A DNA stretch of 64,000 nucleotides, taken from NCBI GenBank assembly GCA_024743405.1, contig JANSWP010000002.1:1-64000 (forward strand). The letters run 5' to 3'. Shown one piece after another: positions 26,284-34,165 of the stretch. The position numbers and the translations under genes were made by a program. Under the pieces are notes generated by a model. It saw only the letters and a program-made list of their open reading frames with translations. It did no database searches and had not been told where the DNA came from. This DNA comes from Bacteroidota bacterium (GTDB lineage: Bacteria > Bacteroidota > Bacteroidia > Chitinophagales > Saprospiraceae). Each line of letters begins with the position of its first letter. The first letter of the stretch is position 1.

Positions 26284-27663
26284 TTATTTTTTATTTCCTG
26301 GAGTTCGATTCCCTCTTCCTCCACCTCCTTTTCGTGGATTTCTACCTTTAGGCGCATTCGTTGCTCCCCTTTTATTACCATCTTTAGGAGTCCTATTTTG
26401 AGGATTTGGTTTAGGTTTAGCTTCATTCCTCGCAGCATCTTTAGCTCGCCCTGAAGGGGAACCTTTCCCCTTACCACTTTGATTTCGATTACTTCTATTT
26501 CCTCCATCTCCTCGTTGGTTTTGGTTTCGCCCTCTACCTCTATTCCGTCTGCGTCTTTTCTTCTCTTCTGGTGGCAATTCTATAACTCCTGTCACATCAT
26601 CATCAAAATCGAGCTCAGGTTCTGAATCTGAATCAATAAGGGACTGTAAATCCACCAAATCTGTCGGGAATTGCCCCTTGCCATTTAATTCTTTTATTTC
26701 ATGAACACGCGCCAAACTCAACGGATGGTGTTTTCCTCTCATTCCGTCTTTTTCATAAGCATAGTACATGATGCCTTTGAAAATATCAGTTTTTACTAAA
26801 ACGGCTATCCCGGCTTCTGTTTTTAACCGATCCGCATTGTCTGGAAATTTCTCAAGAGCTTCCATATATGTGTCTAATTCATAATTTAGACAACATTTCA
26901 AACGCCCACATTGACCAGAAAGTTTGGCTTGATTAATAGCCAAGTTTTGATATCGTGCCGCTGCCGTCGAAACGGACTTAAAATCAGTTAGCCAAGTCGA
27001 ACAGCATAATTCGCGACCACATGAACCAATCCCCCCTATTCGGGCGGATTCTTGACGTGCACCAATTTGGCGCATTTCAATTTTCACTCGAAATTCCTTA
27101 GCAAAGTGACGAATCAATTCTCGAAAATCAACTCGTCCATCAGCAATATAATAGAAGGTTGCTTTCCTTCGATCTCCCTGAAACTCTACATCCCCAATTT
27201 TCATGTCTAAATCCAGCGTTCTAGCAATTGCTCTTGCCCTAACCATAGTCGGATATTCCAACCCACGAGCTTCATCCAATTTTTCTAAATCGCGTTCATT
27301 CGCTCTACGCAAAACTCGATGCATTAAATCATCCTCTTTAAGTCTACGTTTTTTTAATTGTAACCGAACTAAATCTCCAGAAAGAGATATTCGGCCTACA
27401 TCATATCCCGCTGAACTTTCAACGACAACCATATCTCCTGTCGACGTTCGATTTTGCATTTGATTAACGTAGTACCCCTTTCTAGATCCGTTTTTAAAAG
27501 TTACTTCTATAATATTGTAAGATTCTACATCCTGAATATCCATTGTAGAAAGCCAATCATACGTATTCAAGCGATTACAACCTCCAGTACTGCAACTTCC
27601 ATTGCTTCGGCATCCAACTGGGGTACCATCTTTAGATTTTACTGAACATCCTGCACAAGCCAT
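26284..27663 (-). CDS. ricT: RicT/YaaT-like PSP1-domain protein with basic Arg/Asn/Gly-rich tail
   Basis: A 459-residue member of the PSP1 C-terminal domain family (YaaT, RicT). In Bacillus, RicT with RicA and RicF forms an Fe-S complex that affects RNase Y and mRNA processing. The core has RKATFYYIADGRVDFRELIRH, IGSCGRELCCSTWL and CGRLKCCLNYELDTY, with the conserved cysteines. An additional N-terminal cysteine cluster is present (MACAGCSVKSKDGTPVGC, plus three more Cys within the next 12 residues). From about residue 350 the protein becomes a low-complexity tail rich in Arg, Asn, Gly and Lys, likely RNA-binding or disordered. It lies directly downstream of holB on the same strand, a conserved arrangement. 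Confidence 0.88.
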   Translation of the reverse strand: MACAGCSVKSKDGTPVGCRSNGSCSTGGCNRLNTYDWLSTMDIQDVESYNIIEVTFKNGSRKGYYVNQMQNRTSTGDMVVVESSAGYDVGRISLSGDLVRLQLKKRRLKEDDLMHRVLRRANERDLEKLDEARGLEYPTMVRARAIARTLDLDMKIGDVEFQGDRRKATFYYIADGRVDFRELIRHFAKEFRVKIEMRQIGARQESARIGGIGSCGRELCCSTWLTDFKSVSTAAARYQNLAINQAKLSGQCGRLKCCLNYELDTYMEALEKFPDNADRLKTEAGIAVLVKTDIFKGIMYYAYEKDGMRGKHHPLSLARVHEIKELNGKGQFPTDLVDLQSLIDSDSEPELDFDDDVTGVIELPPEEKKRRRRNRGRGRNQNQRGDGGNRSNRNQSGKGKGSPSGRAKDAARNEAKPKPNPQNRTPKDGNKRGATNAPKGRNPRKGGGGRGNRTPGNKK

Positions 27664-27774
27664 TTTATTTTCGATTTTTATTTTCGATTGACGATTTCTG
27701 ACCTCTATTCAAACACCTCTATTTACAAGAAAATCGAGAATCGAAATTATATATTTGGAGCTTTTAGCTGTTCT

Positions 27775-28911
27775 CTAATTATTAACTATCGAACGGCCAA
27801 CTGCTTTTTTGGTTTTCAAAATTTGATTCAATTGAATACTCGCATCCAAAAACAATATTTTAGGATTGGCATTTCGCTCTATGTAATACGAGCAATCCGT
27901 AAAAAGTTGGACTATCTGCTCGATTTGATCAAATTCTATGACTTTCGTCAAGTTATTTGCGGTTTGTAGTTCTTTTCCTCTTAATCTTACCACTGTATTG
28001 TTAGTCATTTTTACAGTCATGTACTCTCTCATAAAATGCAATCCATAACGAAGGAATTGCTTTTGATTCTCTCGACCAATTTTGGCAAAACCTTCCACCC
28101 AACTGACGAGATCCGGTCCATTGCCTATGTAACATTTACGCATCCATTCTAAAAACAGATTCGCATTATCATTTTCATCTTGCTCTAATAGTTTCAACGC
28201 TTCATTAAAGTTTCCATCTGACAAATATGCCAAAGAATGTGCCTTTTCTTCAGAAATACCTTTTTTCGATTTTAATCCCTCCACTACTTCTTCATCAGAC
28301 AATTGGTTAATTTTTACAATCTGACACCTCGACATAATAGTATTTAAAATCAAATCTGAATTTTCCGCTACTAAAATAAAATTGGTGTTTTCAGGTGGCT
28401 CTTCAATGAGCTTCAATAAACGATTGCCTTCTTTTCCTAAAAATTCAGGCAACCACATGATCAATACCTTATTTTTACTTTCAAAAGTTTTTAAACTCAA
28501 CTTTCGAATAATATTCAAACATTCTTCTTTATTAATATTTCCTTGTTTGTTTTCCGCGCCAATCCTTTGAAGCCAATCATTAACATTCAAATAGGGATTT
28601 TCATCTATCGCTTTTCGCCATTCAGGCAAAAATTGATCACTTTTAACATTTGTCCCAATTGTTGGAAATGAATAATGAACATCAGGGTGAATCAATTTCG
28701 AAGCCTTAATACAATTTGCACATTTGTCACAAGAAGCGCCTTCCGCTTTATTATCACATAATAAATATTGAGCAAAAGCCATCGCAAGTGCTAATTTCCC
28801 ACAACCCGCTGGCCCCAAAAAAATCAAAGCATGAGGAATACGATCCCCATCCACCATTTGGCGAAGTGATTTTTTCACTAAAGATTGTCCAATGACATGA
28901 TTAAATTGCAT
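27775..28911 (-). CDS. holB: DNA polymerase III delta-prime subunit
   Basis: This clamp-loader subunit has 378 residues and an AAA+ fold. The Walker A-like loop is GPAGCGKLALA, and a four-Cys zinc module follows (CDNKAEGASCDKCANCIKA). The sensor region includes NRLLKLIEEPPENTNFILVAEN and the SRC motif within TIMSRCQIVKIN. In the replisome it helps load the sliding clamp. Residues after about 210 form the helical lid and collar domain. The gene directly precedes ricT on the same strand, a linkage seen widely in bacteria. The start MQFNHVIGQSLVKKSL agrees with the family. Confidence 0.93.
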   Translation of the reverse strand: MQFNHVIGQSLVKKSLRQMVDGDRIPHALIFLGPAGCGKLALAMAFAQYLLCDNKAEGASCDKCANCIKASKLIHPDVHYSFPTIGTNVKSDQFLPEWRKAIDENPYLNVNDWLQRIGAENKQGNINKEECLNIIRKLSLKTFESKNKVLIMWLPEFLGKEGNRLLKLIEEPPENTNFILVAENSDLILNTIMSRCQIVKINQLSDEEVVEGLKSKKGISEEKAHSLAYLSDGNFNEALKLLEQDENDNANLFLEWMRKCYIGNGPDLVSWVEGFAKIGRENQKQFLRYGLHFMREYMTVKMTNNTVVRLRGKELQTANNLTKVIEFDQIEQIVQLFTDCSYYIERNANPKILFLDASIQLNQILKTKKAVGRSIVNN

Positions 28912-28954
28912 CGCAAATACTCAAAAATCATTCACTCAATAAATCAATTTTATT

Positions 28955-29422
28955 CTAGGAATTGACCCAATCCAGAATTGTTTCATCAATTGGGCTTACA
29001 GAGGAAGGCATATACTTTACGAGCTGACCGGATTCGTCTAAAAGGTATTTGTTAAAATTCCATTCGACGTTAGAATCTATTGAACCGTTCTTATTTTTAT
29101 CCGTCAGCCATCGGTAAATGGGATGTGTTTCAATGTCAATTTTTGAAGCGAGGGGGAATGTAACCCCATAATTTTTATTACAAAAAGTTTGAATCTCGCT
29201 ATTGGTGCCGGGTTCTTGTGCGCCAAAATTATTGGCTGGAAAACCGACAATGACTAATTTATCTTGAAACGACTCGTAAAGTTCTTGAAGTTGTGCATAC
29301 TGAGGTGTATATCCACACTCGGATGCCACATTCACCACTAATATCTTGCGTCCACTGAATTCTTGAAAGTTGATTTCCGTCCCGTCAATTCCTTCTACTT
29401 TAAATTGATGTATTGAGTTCAC
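28955..29422 (-). CDS. Glutathione peroxidase family thiol peroxidase
   Basis: A 155-residue thioredoxin-fold peroxidase. The peroxidatic Cys36 lies in NVASECGYTPQYAQLQEL, followed by VGFPANNFGAQEPGT (with the conserved Gln and Asn) and WNFNKYLLDESGQLV (with the Trp). These match the catalytic tetrad of the family. Bacterial members usually use thioredoxin rather than glutathione and reduce hydrogen or lipid peroxides. No signal peptide is present, so it should be cytoplasmic. It stands alone, 43 bases after holB on the same strand. Confidence 0.93.
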   Translation of the reverse strand: MNSIHQFKVEGIDGTEINFQEFSGRKILVVNVASECGYTPQYAQLQELYESFQDKLVIVGFPANNFGAQEPGTNSEIQTFCNKNYGVTFPLASKIDIETHPIYRWLTDKNKNGSIDSNVEWNFNKYLLDESGQLVKYMPSSVSPIDETILDWVNS

Positions 29423-29515
29423 TTATTTATGATTGTCGTTCGAATATTCAAAAATGTAAAAGTAGGGATTTTTTACAATTGTTATGTAGTTTCATTAATT
29501 CATTATTCTCAATCC

Positions 29516-30061
29516 TTATTCTTCCTCAATTAATTGATATATATCTCCCAAGTCTCGTCCCATTTCATCATAGTCTAGCCCATATCCAATTACAAATTTA
29601 TCTGGAATCTCGAAACCTAAATAGTCAATCTTAATAGGATAATTAACCGCTTCAGGCTTCAAAAGCAATACTGCCAAAGAAACGGAAGCCGGATTCATCG
29701 CTTTTAATTTAGGTAAAAACTCATGCATAGTTTTACCAGAATCAATAATATCCTCTATAATAATAAGGTCTCGCCCCTGTATCTCTCTATCCAATCCAAA
29801 AACTGTTTTCACCTCACCTGAAGATTGTAAACCGTCATAAGAGGATAATTTCATAAAGGCAATTTCATAACTCAATTTACAAGCCCTCGATAAATCTGCT
29901 GCAAAAATGAAAGACCCATTGAGAATAACCAAAAAGATAGGCTTTTTACCCTTAAAGTCTCTATCAATTTCCCCCGCCATTTCTTGAACTTTCTCCTCTA
30001 TCATTTCTTTAGTCAAGAATGGTTTAAAATATAAATCATGTATTTTAATAGTGTTGTCCAT
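29516..30061 (-). CDS. hpt: Hypoxanthine phosphoribosyltransferase
   Basis: The 181-residue enzyme converts hypoxanthine or guanine plus PRPP to IMP or GMP in purine salvage. The PRPP-binding motif is IIIEDIIDSGKTMHEFL. The N-terminal part has IFLVILNGSFIFAADLSRAC. The late KFVIGYGLDYDEMGRDL contains the base-binding and metal-binding residues. Length and order match the family. It is an isolated gene with no purine neighbours. Confidence 0.95.
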   Translation of the reverse strand: MDNTIKIHDLYFKPFLTKEMIEEKVQEMAGEIDRDFKGKKPIFLVILNGSFIFAADLSRACKLSYEIAFMKLSSYDGLQSSGEVKTVFGLDREIQGRDLIIIEDIIDSGKTMHEFLPKLKAMNPASVSLAVLLLKPEAVNYPIKIDYLGFEIPDKFVIGYGLDYDEMGRDLGDIYQLIEEE

Positions 30062-30120
30062 TAATTTTTAATATTATTTTTTGACTGACTCCCAAATCCA
30101 AACTGTTGAACTGCCAGCTA

Positions 30121-31539
30121 TTAAAGCCCATATTTATCAATCAAAAAAACTAAGCTTGTCATCGTCGCCACACCTAACTCCAATTCCCGTTTATTCACTG
30201 CATCAAAATTATCATCTGCCGTATGGTGGTAATCAAAATATCTTTGAGAGTCCGGATAAAAACCAAACAACATGCCCTTTTGATCTTTTAAACCTCCAAT
30301 ATCTGCACCTGAACCACCTTTTTGAAAACTCAGTCCATAAGGCTCTAGTAATGGCAGCCAAGCAGTAACTTTTTTTGCTTTTTCTTTAAAAATGTCAGGA
30401 TGCCCATCCATGGTAAAACCTCTTGGAGTAAATCCACCTCTGTCCGACTCGATCGCAGCAACATGAAATTCACCTTTTTCATAAGAGACTTTTTGGTATT
30501 CTTTCGCCCCTGCTAAACCATTTTCCTCATTCATAAAAAGAACACATCGAATCGTTCTTTTTGGCTGATAATTCATTCTTTTTAAAATTTGTAAGACATC
30601 CATTGACTGCACACACCCTGCGCCATCATCGTGAGCTCCACTTCCTATATCCCATGAATCTAAATGACCTCCTACCAGAATTATTTCGTTTGGAAATTCA
30701 CTGCCTTTGATCTCTCCAATTACATTGTAGGAAGGCTTGGGAGATAACATTCCGCAATTCATTTTCATATAAACAGAAACTTCCCCTCGCTTAAGCAAAC
30801 TACTCAACATTTCTGCATTATTGGTCGAAATAGCAGCTGCAGGAATGGGGTTCACTCCTTCTCTATAACCCAATCCTCCAGTATGGGGTACATCATCTAA
30901 TTTTGTAGTCATAGAACGTACTAATACCCCAATAGCTCCATATTTTGATGCTTTTGAAGCTCCAGAACCACGCTGATCCACAGCACCTCCATATGCTGCA
31001 AACGTATTTAGCTGAGTCGGATCTAATGGTCGATTGTAAAAGACAATTTTCCCTTCAATATTTTCTCGCCCTAATTCTTCAACCTCATCTAGACTTTTAA
31101 CTTCAACCACTTGAGCTGAAATTCCATGGGGATCAGTTCCAACAGAATTACCCAGCGCTAGTGCCTGTAATTCTACCGATCCCATCACTGAATTTGAGAT
31201 TCTAATAATTTCTTTAGCTCCCCGAACCCAATGTGGAACGGTACAAGGCTGTCGCCAAACTTTGTCTAAATTTAAGGTATCCAACATCTGATAAGTATAT
31301 TCAACCGCCGCCGCCGCTTGAGGGGAACCCGCTAGTCTTCCACCTATTTTAGTCGTTAAATGTTCTATCCATGGATAACATTTTCCTTCAGTTAAAGCCT
31401 TATCAAAAATGGTTCTTATAAAAAAAGCATCTTCATCAGTACCTTGTTCATTTTGAGCCACCCCTTGGGTAACCGTCATAAACACACTAAGTAATAATAG
31501 AAAAAAAGCACCCTTGTAGTTATTTTCTGAAGGTTTCAT
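30121..31539 (-). CDS. Exported M28 zinc peptidase, carboxypeptidase Q-like
   Basis: A 472-residue exported peptidase. The signal peptide lies near FFLLLLSVFMTVTQGVAQ (residues 12-29). A PA domain interrupts the catalytic domain (IEGKIVFYNRPLDP to about 250). The di-zinc M28 residues are visible in GGHLDSWDIGSGAHDDGAG (His, Asp), FMNEENGLAG (Glu-Glu) and AIESDRGGF (Asp), with a final His in YHHTADDNFD. The best match is mammalian plasma glutamate carboxypeptidase (carboxypeptidase Q), a dipeptidase. Likely role: periplasmic peptide breakdown. The C-terminus lacks a T9SS sorting domain. Confidence 0.9.
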   Translation of the reverse strand: MKPSENNYKGAFFLLLLSVFMTVTQGVAQNEQGTDEDAFFIRTIFDKALTEGKCYPWIEHLTTKIGGRLAGSPQAAAAVEYTYQMLDTLNLDKVWRQPCTVPHWVRGAKEIIRISNSVMGSVELQALALGNSVGTDPHGISAQVVEVKSLDEVEELGRENIEGKIVFYNRPLDPTQLNTFAAYGGAVDQRGSGASKASKYGAIGVLVRSMTTKLDDVPHTGGLGYREGVNPIPAAAISTNNAEMLSSLLKRGEVSVYMKMNCGMLSPKPSYNVIGEIKGSEFPNEIILVGGHLDSWDIGSGAHDDGAGCVQSMDVLQILKRMNYQPKRTIRCVLFMNEENGLAGAKEYQKVSYEKGEFHVAAIESDRGGFTPRGFTMDGHPDIFKEKAKKVTAWLPLLEPYGLSFQKGGSGADIGGLKDQKGMLFGFYPDSQRYFDYHHTADDNFDAVNKRELELGVATMTSLVFLIDKYGL

Positions 31540-31754
31540 GTTTATATTTTAATAGTAAAACTATAAGGAAAAGAAGGTGTTTTTAAAAAATAATTTTCCG
31601 AAAAATCAAAATAATATTTTGAGTTATTCTTTTTTTTTCAAATAAACCAATATTTCAGCTATATCTTCCTAACCTAATTCGTTTTCTTACTTTTAAAAAA
31701 TCAGTTGGACGACAAATTTGAATAAAGTTTTTAGGCTTTTCGGGAAAAATACAC

Positions 31755-31762
31755 TAACTTTG
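31755..31762 (+). promoter_or_regulatory. -7 promoter element of a candidate small RNA
   Basis: TAACTTTG matches TAnnTTTG exactly. The upstream -33 box is only a TTTT run. The expected start of transcription is about seven bases downstream, near 31769. Confidence 0.55.
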
Positions 31763-31768
31763 TTTCAA

Positions 31769-31898
31769 CAAAGGAAAACGTACTTTTTACACGAAGCTTT
31801 GTTTAGTTCTTAAAATTAGTCTTTTGACTTAAAAATATAATTTGGTTTTATTTGGTTAGGGCTGAGGTAGTGCTGTGGTGGCGCTGCCTCTTTTTTTT
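31769..31898 (+). ncRNA. Candidate small RNA of about 130 nt
   Basis: A segment with a -7 box at 31755-31762 and a strong terminator at 31864-31898: a 10-bp stem of GAGGTAGTGC and GCGCTGCCTC (two G-T pairs), then eight T. The 95 bases between contain no ATG, so a leader peptide is unlikely. The terminator stem is GC-rich against an AT-rich background. It lies in the 613-base gap between the M28 peptidase gene (minus) and the ECF sigma gene (plus). It could be an independent small RNA or the terminated 5' leader of the sigma operon. It does not resemble 6S RNA, SRP RNA, tmRNA or RNase P RNA that I can recognise. Confidence 0.5.
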
Positions 31899-32152
31899 GC
31901 CTCCTACTTTTCAAAACCCAAATATCCAATTTTTATTTTTTAATTTTTTCCTCCTAAAAAGTGTCTTCTTGTTTTATCCTCCGTCTAAAAGCCTAAATTA
32001 ACACCTCAATACAGAAAAATTCTTTACATTCGCAGACTATAAAGATTGTTTTTAACAAAATAATTCTTTACAATTCACTGAAAATCAGTAAATTATACAA
32101 CCAAGATTAAAAACAAAAAACTTAAATCGCTTTGGGTTTAAAATCCCCAGGA

Positions 32153-32734
32153 ATGGGAAAGATAAAAAGAAATACAAAGCTATCTGATATTGAGGCTATC
32201 CGAGAATATCTTCGTACAAAGCAACCTCTGTATTTCAATATACTTTATAAGAAGTATTCAATTAAAGTATATAGCAAATGTCTATCTCTTCTAAGAGATG
32301 AAGGATTAGCAAAGGATGCTACTCAAGATATTTTTATTAAGATATTCCTCAATCTTGCAAAATTTGGAGCGCAGTCCAAATTTTCGACATGGGTGTATTC
32401 AATAACCTACAATTATTGCATTGACATCATTCGAAAAAAGAAAAAAATGCGAAGTATTTTTTCAGATGAAATGGAAAACCCTCCAGATATAGTTGAAGAC
32501 GTACCCGATGCAGAATTATTGGAAATAGAAGTTAGTAGACTAAAAGTCATTTTAGATAAAATACCTGTTGGTGACAAAATGGTATTATTGATGAAATACC
32601 AAGACGAAATGCAAATAAAAGAGGTTGCAAAGGTACTTGGTAAAACGGACAGTGCTATTAAAATGAAAATCAAAAGAGCGAAACATAAAGCCAAACTAGT
32701 TTATAAGGAATTATATCCTGAAGAGCAAAATTAA
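32153..32734 (+). CDS. ECF-like RNA polymerase sigma-70 factor
   Basis: A sigma factor of about 193 residues with region 2 (YFNILYKKYSIKVYSKCLSL to WVYSITYNYCIDIIRKKKK) and region 4, a helix-turn-helix (VLLMKYQDEMQIKEVAKVLG then SAIKMKIKRAKHKAKL). I choose the ATG at 32153. The frame also has a TTG start at 32132, but those seven residues are not conserved in type. It heads a three-gene unit with a short acidic protein gene (gap 7 bases) and an MscS-like channel gene (gap 27 bases), so an envelope or osmotic role is plausible by context. Confidence 0.88.
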   Translation: MGKIKRNTKLSDIEAIREYLRTKQPLYFNILYKKYSIKVYSKCLSLLRDEGLAKDATQDIFIKIFLNLAKFGAQSKFSTWVYSITYNYCIDIIRKKKKMRSIFSDEMENPPDIVEDVPDAELLEIEVSRLKVILDKIPVGDKMVLLMKYQDEMQIKEVAKVLGKTDSAIKMKIKRAKHKAKLVYKELYPEEQN

Positions 32735-32741
32735 AGCGAAA

Positions 32742-33023
32742 ATGGAAGAGAATAATTTCAAAAGGCTGATGGCAGAGGAGGAGCTTAATAATCCTCCTCC
32801 TAAGGAAATTGAAGAAAACATCTTCAGAAACCTCCACATTTTTGAATTACTGGGGGAGACCGTGGAATTATATCTTCCAAGTGCGGCAAATCTATTTATC
32901 GATATGCTTGGAGGCTCTGTTGACCATGCGGCATTGGATAGTAATGCGTCCCATCTAATAGGTGGTCAATCCGATAATGATGATGAAAATAAATCTTCAA
33001 GTAGCTTAAATGAAGAAGACTAA
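32742..33023 (+). CDS. Small acidic protein in a sigma factor operon
   Basis: A 93-residue acidic protein with no cysteine and no obvious membrane helix. It starts MEENNFKRLMAEEELNNPPP and has a central amphipathic stretch (IFELLGETVELYLPSAANLF) and a Ser/Asp/Glu-rich tail (DDENKSSSSLNEED). I do not recognise a family. The gene begins 7 bases after the sigma factor gene and ends 27 bases before the channel gene. Proteins in this position may bind the sigma factor, but it lacks the zinc-finger His/Cys motif and transmembrane segment of typical anti-sigma factors. Function unassigned. Confidence 0.6.
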   Translation: MEENNFKRLMAEEELNNPPPKEIEENIFRNLHIFELLGETVELYLPSAANLFIDMLGGSVDHAALDSNASHLIGGQSDNDDENKSSSSLNEED

Positions 33024-33050
33024 TTTTTAATTAAATCCTTTTTGGTATAT

Positions 33051-33869
33051 ATGAATAGCCCAAAAAATATTATAGATATTGTATTGAATGTACTTGGACA
33101 GTTTGCTAGTGCAATTCCTAATATAATCGGTGCACTAGTAGTTGCATTAGTAGGTTGGATTATCGCAAAGCTTGTATCAAAAGCAATCAGAAAACTGCTA
33201 GAAGGGCTAAAAATAGATAAATTAGCAGATCAATTAAATGGTACAGAAATAGTCGAAAAAGCCAACATAACCATTAGACCTAGTAAAGTGCTTTCCGCTA
33301 TCATTTACTATGTTCTCTTATTAGTATTTTTGATGGCATCCGCGGAAGTCTTAGGCATGGCAATTGTATCCCAAATGATGGGTGACTTGGTAGCTTACAT
33401 CCCAAGTTTATTGACTGCAATGCTACTCTTCGTTATTGGTATTTTATTAGCTGATTTCATAAAAAACATTACCCTTTCTACTTGTGCCACACTTGGTATC
33501 CCATCTGGAAAAATAATTGCAAATTTCATTTTTTATCTTGTCTTCTTAACATTAACCATTAGTGCGCTTCAACAAGCTGGTATCGCCACTGATTTAATTC
33601 GAGATAATGTCGTCGTATTAATCGCCGGATTAATGTTTGCTTTTGCTCTAGGTTATGGCTTAGCATCAAAAGATACAATGGCTAATTTTTTAGCTTCTTT
33701 TTATGTACGGAAGAAAATCAAAATTGGAGATTTAGTTGGCATAGATGATATAAAAGGAAGGGTTGTAGCTATGGACACAGCTTCATTATCTATAAAAAGT
33801 GGAGAAAAGGTAATCGTGATGCCTTTGCGGATTGTTTCTTCAAAAAATATGATGATTTTTGAAGAATAA
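33051..33869 (+). CDS. Small MscS-like channel / conserved TM-helix protein
   Basis: A protein of about 272 residues related to the mechanosensitive-channel TM-helix family. Starting at the ATG at 33051 (a TTG three codons earlier is less likely) gives MNSPKNIIDIVLNVLGQF. Four hydrophobic segments follow (IPNIIGALVVALVGWIIAKL, ILYYVLLLVFLMASAEVL-type, LLTAMLLFVIGILLADF, VVVLIAGLMFAFALGYGLA). The last, Gly/Ala-rich helix resembles the pore helix. A short beta domain (KIGDLVGIDDIKGRVVAMD) ends the protein. Members are thought to release solutes or to be structural membrane proteins. It is the last gene of the sigma operon, and a palindromic element lies after it. Confidence 0.8.
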   Translation: MNSPKNIIDIVLNVLGQFASAIPNIIGALVVALVGWIIAKLVSKAIRKLLEGLKIDKLADQLNGTEIVEKANITIRPSKVLSAIIYYVLLLVFLMASAEVLGMAIVSQMMGDLVAYIPSLLTAMLLFVIGILLADFIKNITLSTCATLGIPSGKIIANFIFYLVFLTLTISALQQAGIATDLIRDNVVVLIAGLMFAFALGYGLASKDTMANFLASFYVRKKIKIGDLVGIDDIKGRVVAMDTASLSIKSGEKVIVMPLRIVSSKNMMIFEE

Positions 33870-33889
33870 ATATTGACCTAAAAGTATGG

Positions 33890-34032
33890 TTGAATTTTGA
33901 TTTTGGCAATTTTTCGGCAACTATCATTTTGCACAGCGTTATTTTTCTCCTCAAATTGCCCGCATTTGACTGCGAAAAATGCCTCCTTCAATAAAATATT
34001 TCCTCAAAAAATCACGCAAACGCAAATTCCAA
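33890..34032 (-). repeat. Palindromic intergenic element, copy I (diverged)
   Basis: A 143-bp diverged copy in minus orientation. Its core reads GGAGGCATTTTTCGCAG, then a small hairpin (CAAAT/ATTTG arms) and GAGAAAAATAACG. The hairpin centre replaces the CATACC/GGTATG of other copies but remains self-complementary. The outer arms (GAATTTTGATTTTGG and CGCAAATTCC regions) are weakly complementary. It lies between the channel gene and polA. Confidence 0.55.
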
Positions 34033-34165
34033 ATATACTCTAAGAGATTTAAAGAACCCTACCTTATTTCTGACTACCAATTAAAAATATCCACAAGATT
34101 CCTCTATCTTGCTTCCCAAGAAAATTCGTCAATAAAAAAATCGCATTTCGAAAATTTACACCACG

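Noticed and set aside
26295-26320. tRNA T-arm-like GTTCGATTCC
   Set aside because: It lies within the ricT coding sequence, and no cloverleaf arms can be drawn around it. No tRNA gene was found in the window.
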